NCBI GenBank assembly: GCA_033239005.1
Contig: BSQZ01000050.1
Location: forward strand, 4,586,001 to 4,650,000
Source of the DNA: Lamellibrachia satsuma
Taxonomy: Eukaryota; Annelida; Polychaeta; Sabellida; Siboglinidae
DNA: 64,000 nt
Reading direction: 5' to 3'
Every line of letters begins with the position of its first letter. The first letter of the stretch is position 1. The notes below the pieces were generated by a model. It was not told where the DNA came from. It saw only the letters and a list, made by a program, of their open reading frames with translations, and ran no database searches. The position numbers and the translations under genes were made by a program. Shown one piece after another: positions 56,970 to 64,000 of the stretch.

Positions 56970-58167
56970 TCAAAAAATATTTGTCATTGTACCGAAGTCG
57001 CTATCTACTGCTGCTGAAAGTTTGTCCGCGAATACTGCCGCCCCCTTTCCACTTAAATGAAGCCCATCCTTCATGTACATATCTGCCCTCCCAACAAAAC
57101 TTCCCCATAAATCCACAAATCCAACTTCCTCTTCCCTACACAGCCTCTGGACTAACATGTTAATTGCCATCCCCCGACAATTTCGATATTTGTGACCCCT
57201 CCTGCCCATTACAGGTAAAATCCCTGACAATATTACCTGCTCAACCCGCGTCTGTTTTAGTGTTCTGACCAACTGCCTATATTTCCTAACTATGGCAGTT
57301 GTACCCTCCCTCTCTACGTTATTTGTCCCTACGTGTACTAAAACACATCCACCCTTACCCGAGCCTACGATGTTTTTTACCCTCTCAGTTATCGCCTCTA
57401 TTTTGGCTCCATACAAGCAGACCAACCACATCATCTCCCTTGTTTAAGACTCTGTCGGTCTTCCTAACTATCGAATCCCCCACAAACACCCTCGCTCTCT
57501 TCCTCACCCCCTCTATCACTGCTGCAGAATAACTCTTCCTTTCGATCCCCTCCATCACATTCTGTCCTGACCCCTTCCCTCCTGTCTCCCCCACTTCCCA
57601 CTCCTTTGCTCTTGTCTCTCCCACTCCCCTCTCCTTCACTCCGGTTGTTTTCCCTTCCGTCTCCCCCACTCCCTTCTCCTTCCCTCCTGTCTCCGCTACT
57701 CCCCTCTCCTTCACTCCGGTTGTCTTCCCTCCCGTCTCCCCCACTCCCTTCTCCTTCCCTCCTGTCTCCCCTACTCCCCTCTCCTTCACTCTGGTTGTCT
57801 TCCCTCCCGTTCCTTTCCTTCCCGTCTCCTTACGTCCTGTCTCCCTATGACCTGTCACCTTCCCTCCTCTCAGCTTCCTTCCAGTCTGAGGTGAGCTCTC
57901 CCTAGCATATCTCGTGTCTTTCCCCACTTTATCGTCTACAGTTCCCCCACCGGAACTACTGGCACAACTCCCCTGTTCCCTTCCCACCATTGCCACAACG
58001 AGCAGCCTCAGCTCTTCCAACTCCACCTCTACTTCCTTCATCCTTGCGCATCCCCTACACTCAAAACTAAAACTATCTGCCTGGACCTCAGCCCAGGACT
58101 TCTCGCACCCAGACTTGACGAAATCTACCCAGATATGCTATAAAGCATACGCCCCGTCCGACTGGTA
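56970..58167 (-). pseudogene. CR1 ORF1: zinc/coiled-coil N-terminus, repeats, SGNH esterase
   Basis: The - strand frame enters with a Cys-containing segment (SGCEKSW, FECRGCARM), then an acidic Leu/Val-rich stretch (EVEVELEELRLLVV). A charged region follows with three 25-residue repeats (VKERGVGETGGKEKGVGETG type, about 57815-57590). The esterase begins with RVFVGDSIVRKTDR (block I nucleophile Ser). After a frame change near 57410 it continues with CVLVHVGTNNVEREG, VILSGILPVMGRRG and DGLHLSGKGAAVFAD (Asp-x-x-His). This layout is characteristic of CR1 ORF1. Confidence 0.8.
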
Positions 58168-58884
58168 AAGGTGGTCGTGTGGCTATTATCCATAAATCTG
58201 GACTAAACATACGCAAATGGACCATTGAAGTGTTTCGCACATTTGAACACATCAAATGTACGCTGAAGAACTGCAAGTCATCTATGCGCATTGTTGTCAT
58301 GTACCGCCCACCGCCAACTGTGAAATGCGGTTTAACAACATCTGCTTTCTTTGGAGAATGGGGTCGCTTCATTGACCAACACGTATTACAACCTGGTCCA
58401 CTCATTGTCATTGGAGACCCAAACTTCCACCTCGATGACAAAGCTGATTTCAGACGCAAGACGGCTCACAAGTTCTCTCGACTCGACAGGTATGGCGATG
58501 CACGTACACGGATCCACCCGCAGAAAGGGACATACGCTGGACGTGCTGTTGATCCGTTGCATGGACGAATATCTCGTTCGTAATGTCGCGAGCACAGACA
58601 TCGGAATACCTGACCATTCTGCCATGAAGTTCACCATCAGTGCTGCTCGATGTCGCGCTGCTCTGACGAAAGTAAAGTATCGAAAGTTACGCGCATTAAA
58701 TGCCGACATTCTTCGACAAGATATCCCTGTGCTTCGCCTTGAAGATCTCGAATCATTAAGTGTAGATGAACTGGTCAACCATTACGATGCTACTCTCGTG
58801 AATCTTGTTGAAACCCACGCTCCTTTGCTCGAAAAGAACGTTCGTGTAGCGGTTCCATCGACTACAATTGTGCGTTCTGTTTAG
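58168..58884 (+). pseudogene. LINE endonuclease fragment, copy 2
   Basis: Same domain as 5570-6598, without the tandem expansions: VAIIHKSGL, VMYRPPP, VIGDPNFHLDD, a frame change near 58450, GHTLDVLLIR, and PDHSAMKF (the Ser of SDH is Pro here), continuing in one frame to a stop at 58882. It shows that the GDP substitution predates the duplication. Confidence 0.75.
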
Positions 58885-59320
58885 TGGACTATCGTGTAGC
58901 GGATTCAAATACTACAACAACTGTGCGATATGTGTAGTGGATTATAGGAGAGCGATTTCAACGACTACTTACTTCTATGCGGTCTCTATAGTGGAATATT
59001 GTGTACCCGTTTTCAAAGAATACAACTGTGCGTTCTTTCTAGTGGACTATCGTGTAACGTTTTCAAAGACTATAACTGTGCGTTCTGTGTAGTGGACTAA
59101 CGAGTAGCGGTTTCAAAGACTACAACAGTGCGTTCAATGTATGTAGTGGACTATCGTGTAGGTATTTCAAAGAATACAAATGTAAGTTCTGTGTAATGGA
59201 ATATCGTATAACGTTTTCAAAGACTACAACTGTGCGTTCTGTGTAGTGGAATAACGTGTAGCGGTTTCAAAGACTACAACTGTGCGTTCTATGTAGTGAA
59301 CTATCGTGTAATGTTTTCAA
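58820..59320. repeat. ~50-bp degenerate tandem array, copy 2
   Basis: Same units as 6550-7085, about one unit shorter at its right end. Confidence 0.85.
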
Positions 59321-59344
59321 ATATGCAGTGTTCAATATTTTACT

Positions 59345-60690
59345 CTTTGTTTTCTGTGCGTAAGCCACTTTTCTATACAGTTGATTACATCATTACCTAT
59401 GTCGTTGGCTTTTAATTGAAGTAACAATCTTGGATGCGGCATTTTGTTGAAATCTTTCAGAAAATCTAAGTAGACAACATCCACTGGTGACAAGACATCT
59501 ACCCACTTTGTAATTTCCTCTAAAAAACATAAGATAGTGCTTTTAGGAAACCATGTTGAGATGTATTTATTAATTTATGTTTTACAAAGAATTCCACCAT
59601 GTGGTCTCTAATTAATGTTTCGAGTAATTTACATAAACTGATGTTAAACTCACTGGTCTGTAATTTTCTGGCTTGTTCGCGATCCCTTCTTAAATATCGG
59701 CGTAATGTTTGCTTCTTTCCATTATGAAGGAACTATTCCTTCTTATCGTGAAACAATAAACACTTTTGCAAGTCTTGTACTAATTTGCTCAACAAATTCC
59801 TTAAGCAGTTTTGGTGGTATCCCATCAACTCCATGTGATTTATTATCTTTCATCTTCTTAATTTTCTTTGTTATCATTTCAAGAGTTACAAATAACTGCC
59901 CTAAATGTTCTGATTTATCGCCATCAAATTTAGTAACTGGAACTGGACGTGAGCTGATATCTTCTGTGGCAAAACCTGAGCTGAAATACTCATTCAGGAC
60001 CTCTGCCATTTGAAACCTGTCTGAAATTATGTTTCCACTGTTCTTTTCCAGTGGTTGGATTTTATATCGAACTTTCTATTTACCTAGGAACTCTTGCTGT
60101 ATTTTTTTTATATTACCTAACAATTTTTTTTCAAAAGTTCTTTTGGATTTTCTAGTTTCAGTTGTGGCTAGGTTAAGTGCCTCTTTTTAGTTTGTGTAGT
60201 CTTCTACATTTCCAGTGTGTTTATATACCCCCACAGCATATGTTTATTAGCAATTTTTTTGGTAGCCTTTTTTGACAGGTGTTTCTTCTTGTACCTTTTG
60301 CCTTGTTTTCTTAATGGAACAATTTGTTCAGTAATGTCATCAATCTCATCTTTTAAACAAATCCAGCATTCTGTTGCTCACTTGATCCTCAGCAACCTAT
60401 TCCAATCTATATGTGCTAGATATGTTCTCATCTATTTATATTTGCCTTTGTAGAAGTTCCTCCTCCATTGTTTTTAAATGTATTCCCTGATTTTACTTTT
60501 ATATTAAAATGGATTTGGTTATGGTAACTTGAACCCAAAGGTTCGTGTACTTTATCATTGTCAAATAATTCAGTTTGAGAAGACAACATTAAATCTAACA
60601 CATTCCCACTCTGGTTGGTTCCAAGACATGTTGAGTAAGGAAACAATCCTGAGTTTGAAGTAGGATAATTGAATGCACTTTCTGTTACGA
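59345..60690 (-). pseudogene. decayed CR1 ORF2 fragment, copy 2
   Basis: Same content and same main breaks as 7110-8450: MAEVLNEYFSS and MKDNKSHGVDGIPPKLL at 60009-59743, GNVLDLMLSSQ and LGSSYHNQIHFNIKV at 60646-60428. Confidence 0.8.
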
Positions 60691-60850
60691 CGAGTATGGT
60701 TGGTTACCCGAAATCTATGTAACCAAATTACATGAACATGTAGTTTAGTTAACATGTATAAGTAGTACATTTAATATGTACATGTAGTCTAGTTAAAATG
60801 TGTGTGTAGTATACTTAACATATACATGTAATCAAGTTAACATGTACATG

Positions 60851-61572
60851 AAGGCTTGCAAAATTCTACTTTTATTGTGTTCTTGAGTAAAGGTAATTCA
60901 CTTTAAAACTACTTGAGTAAAAGTAGCTTGTAAAATAAACTACTTGGGTAAAAAGAAATTTAAAATGGTCTAACACCTACATTCCTTCATGGAATGTCCA
61001 TGTACTCCACACATATCCAGTAACACCCAGTTACCTCCGACATCTCGCCAGCCAGTAGTGACGCAGTCACTTAACAAATGGCCTGTTCAACTTCAGCAAC
61101 AACTGATTTTGAAAAGGTCTGCCTCCAATGAGAGACCTTACTGGCGTAGAAATACGCCCAGCGGCACTGAACAGGCGCTAACATTCCGCGCTAGCTGCAA
61201 GTGCGGTGTTTGTCTTTATGAACAAAGCTTCAGGTGTAGCCAAGCTGCAATTGATGCCGTCTCGGTCGAGTGACTGGATAGGTATCCCTCCAGATAGAGT
61301 TCGCCAGTTGACTGCCTCTTTCTTCGCCTGAAGAATTCGCCGTCTTCGTCCGTTGACGTTGCTGCAAGAATTCCAAGAATCGGTTTGCAACGAATGTCTT
61401 AACGAAAATATAACAAAAACACAATTAAAAGTAACAAAGTAAAACGTAGCGTTACTTTGAACAAAACTACTTCTTTACAATTAAAATTAGTTTGTGGAAA
61501 TTGTGCTTCATTACAAGTAAATTACTTGGAAAAACTACTCATCGCAAGTATCGAAGTACTTTTACTTTGTTA
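60851..61572 (-). mobile_element. hAT transposon relic, copy 2
   Basis: The - strand frame 61390-61178 (NTALAASAEC) ends at the same TAG seen in copy 1. Past it the RLFSAAGRISTPVRSRIG and FQNQLLLKLN segments continue to a stop at 61067-61069. The right terminus CAATCCTG present in copy 1 is deleted here. Confidence 0.75.
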
Positions 61573-61770
61573 CATGCACATATAGTATAGTTAACATGTA
61601 CATGTAATATAGTTAACATGTACATGTAATATAGTTAACATGTACATGTAATATAGTTAACATGTACATGTAATATAGTTAACATGTACATGTAATATAG
61701 TTAACATGTACATGTAGTATACTTAACATGTACATATAATCTAGTTAACATGTACATGTACTACAGTTAA
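61573..61770. repeat. 22-bp palindromic tandem array, copy 2
   Basis: About eight units of TATAGTTAACATGTACATGTAA, two more than in copy 1. Confidence 0.85.
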
Positions 61771-62129
61771 CTATTGTCGTTTAAAGCTCCCCCAAGTTGT
61801 TTGTCACTTTGCAATTGCTGCGTGTTCGACAGGGAGTTTTTAGAATATGATCACTGCGCTGAAAAACGTAATAGTTATACTCATCATATCTTCGGAACCC
61901 GTCATGCGGGACTTGTCCGCCATGTCCAATGTGCAATCTTTGGAATGTCTTGTCAAACAGAACCGATAGTATAGTGAACAGTGTTTGGAAAATAATATAT
62001 TACGTTTAGCTGCTAATCACCACAAATTATTTCAAAACACGTGCTGCAGAACCGCACACAAAATTTATATAACTTTTTCATTTATCCATTTATATATGTG
62101 ACTTTCCCAAAAAATTATATTCGTGGCCG

Positions 62130-62750
62130 CATGTGCACGTCCGTATTTTCAAACTTTGCTAATTACACAAGTTGCATCTAACCGCCAAGATCATTAAACA
62201 GAAAACAGCAATTCCCATCTGGCAAATAACTGAATTTAACTTTCTATTATGTAGGCTATATAAAAACATTGTGTCATAAATTCCCTTGGTGGGACTCATT
62301 CGTACGGGTTCCCCAGTCTAGCATGTGGAAAAAATGTGGAGCCATTTCTATGACATAGTTCATATATGATGCATAATGACATCATCCATACATAGATTAA
62401 CACCATTAGGAAGAGTATTCAAATATATTTCAGTTGATACCTTATTTGCTGTAGTCTGCATATACGTGTTGATAAAATCGGCTACTGTCAATCCTTACCC
62501 CCGATATTACATTCAAGCTTTGCTGTGGACATTGCATGGTTGCTTTTGGCCACCACAATTATATAGACAAAACATAAATTCCCAGGTGACAAACAACTGA
62601 ATGTCACATTGGTGTGCTGGAGGCTTCTTGAAAATATATGGTGGCATAAATTCCCTAGGTGGGATTCCGTCCTACGGGTTCCCCTATCTGGCTAGTGGAC
62701 TAAAATATGGAGTCGTCTCTATAAGATCAAGCGCGGATCCAGGGGCTTCT
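62130..62750 (+). repeat. pair of ~330-bp dispersed repeat units, copy 2
   Basis: Same as 10303-10920. Confidence 0.75.
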
Positions 62751-63194
<444 letters not shown>

Positions 63195-64000
63195 CCAACA
63201 GAGAACACGTTTGTTATCAGCTAATGTTCTTCGTATGATGCATAGTGGCGTAACAACACAGTAAAACCACATTATAAAAAATTATTATAATGAATGTTCG
63301 CCTTCAATTATTGTGAAACCACAAACGTAAAGAAAGAAAAAACTTACTGCATAGACATAGCAGTGTCCTCGTTATGTATGTCGGTGTTCTACGCAGCTTG
63401 GCACGCGCAAATCGCGAACATGTTTACGATTCACGGAGGACAATACGAGATTTACGGCCTGGTAGTTTACACACGGTAGTCAGGATGACAATACACACGT
63501 ATACACAAACACCGCATGACGTGGACTTGCACTGAGTGAACGCAAAACCATCACAGGCTCAGGTTATCATTTGCAGTATCGTAGATGTCATTTTAATTGA
63601 AAAACGTCCGTGGACGTCCAAACATGTATACTTATTTTATTTTAATATCTCTTCAAAACATAAAACAAAGTAAATGTTACATATGTCCTATAATAGTACC
63701 GTATATAGTTGTATCACATGTATACATTGTCTCTTAAGCAAACCGTGTATAAAATGCCAAACTATATCGTAATATTATTATCTATACGTTCTCTCTTAAG
63801 CAAACCGTGCACAAAATGCCAAACTATGTTTTGATTTAAGCGAAATAAAATTAACCCATTATATAATACACAAAAACATTATATAACACGACATAAACCG
63901 AGTAATGCTTGTATATGTGCAGGAACTATTCTCTGTGTGGTGTTTGGCGCCTGTAAGGGTAATTAATGATGTATCTCTGTGGGATAAACACACACACGGT

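Larger units (their letters stand above)
55120..58167 (-). mobile_element. CR1 LINE, element 3, lacking its 3' part
   Basis: The most complete 5' half of the family in the window: ORF1 (58167-56970, one frame change) and ORF2 up to the RT palm. Similarity stops at YLDFQ near 55122, just before the AFDK motif, so the 3' half of RT and the UTR are missing. LINEs normally lose 5' sequence, so this indicates later deletion or rearrangement. The other edge (58167) abuts segmental duplication copy 2. Confidence 0.85.

Noticed and set aside
57606..57905. Pro/Ser/Leu-rich 99-codon + strand frame
   Set aside because: Shadow of the 25-residue repeats of CR1 ORF1 on the other strand.

Overview
Eukaryotic (metazoan) DNA, most likely from an invertebrate with a repeat-rich genome. 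No prokaryotic gene organisation is present. Most readable coding sequence belongs to transposable elements: CR1-type and L2-type LINEs, another non-LTR element, Gypsy, BEL/Pao, hAT and a pogo-like MITE. Long AT, GT, CA and ATGT microsatellites and several minisatellites fill much of the rest. I cannot fix the species; mollusc, annelid, crustacean and cephalochordate all remain possible.

The most interesting host feature is a three-exon gene on the + strand (exons 22433-22481, 23657-23833, 29464-29663). Its introns are both phase 1. It predicts a 141-residue secreted protein: a signal peptide, a six-cysteine domain with beta-defensin-like spacing, a second related cysteine domain, and a His/Gly/Arg-rich tail. 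The gene forms the right arm (about 22.8-31.1 kb) of a large, interrupted inverted duplication. The left arm (about 11.3-22.2 kb) carries a mirrored, broken copy on the - strand: pseudo-exon 2 at 19304-19462 and a divergent Gly/His-rich exon 3 at 12594-12742. Both arms end in long (AT)n tracts.

Layout: 0-4.5 kb, small tandem repeats and a decayed L2-like LINE; 4.58-5.40 kb, a 41-bp minisatellite; 5.57-12.12 kb, a block repeated directly at 58.17-64.0 kb (LINE endonuclease fragment, decayed CR1, hAT relic, AT tracts, distal left arm); 12-31 kb, the inverted gene pair, interrupted by a CR1 element (14.69-17.97 kb), microsatellites, a Gypsy integrase relic (24.5-25.2 kb) and a non-LTR element (25.4-28.3 kb); 32.26-33.10 kb, a MITE with TA target duplication; 33.3-34.0 kb, a BEL/Pao fragment; 34.9-36.2 kb, a compact set of broken ORFs resembling a virus-like (Polinton/adintovirus-type) module; 38.04-39.70 kb, a 64-bp minisatellite beside a NIDO-like exon (39854-40003, - strand); 43.7-44.8 kb, a second LTR-element gag relic; 45.6-54.1 kb, a young Gypsy element interrupted by a 5'-truncated CR1; 55.1-58.2 kb, a CR1 on the - strand that has lost its 3' part.

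The second copy of the 5.57-12.12 kb block runs off the window end within the sequence that, in copy 1, leads into left-arm exon 3. A further copy of that exon is therefore expected about 0.5 kb beyond the window. All element copies judged here carry at least one visible break, except Gypsy pol, whose frame is open apart from the CR1 insertion.
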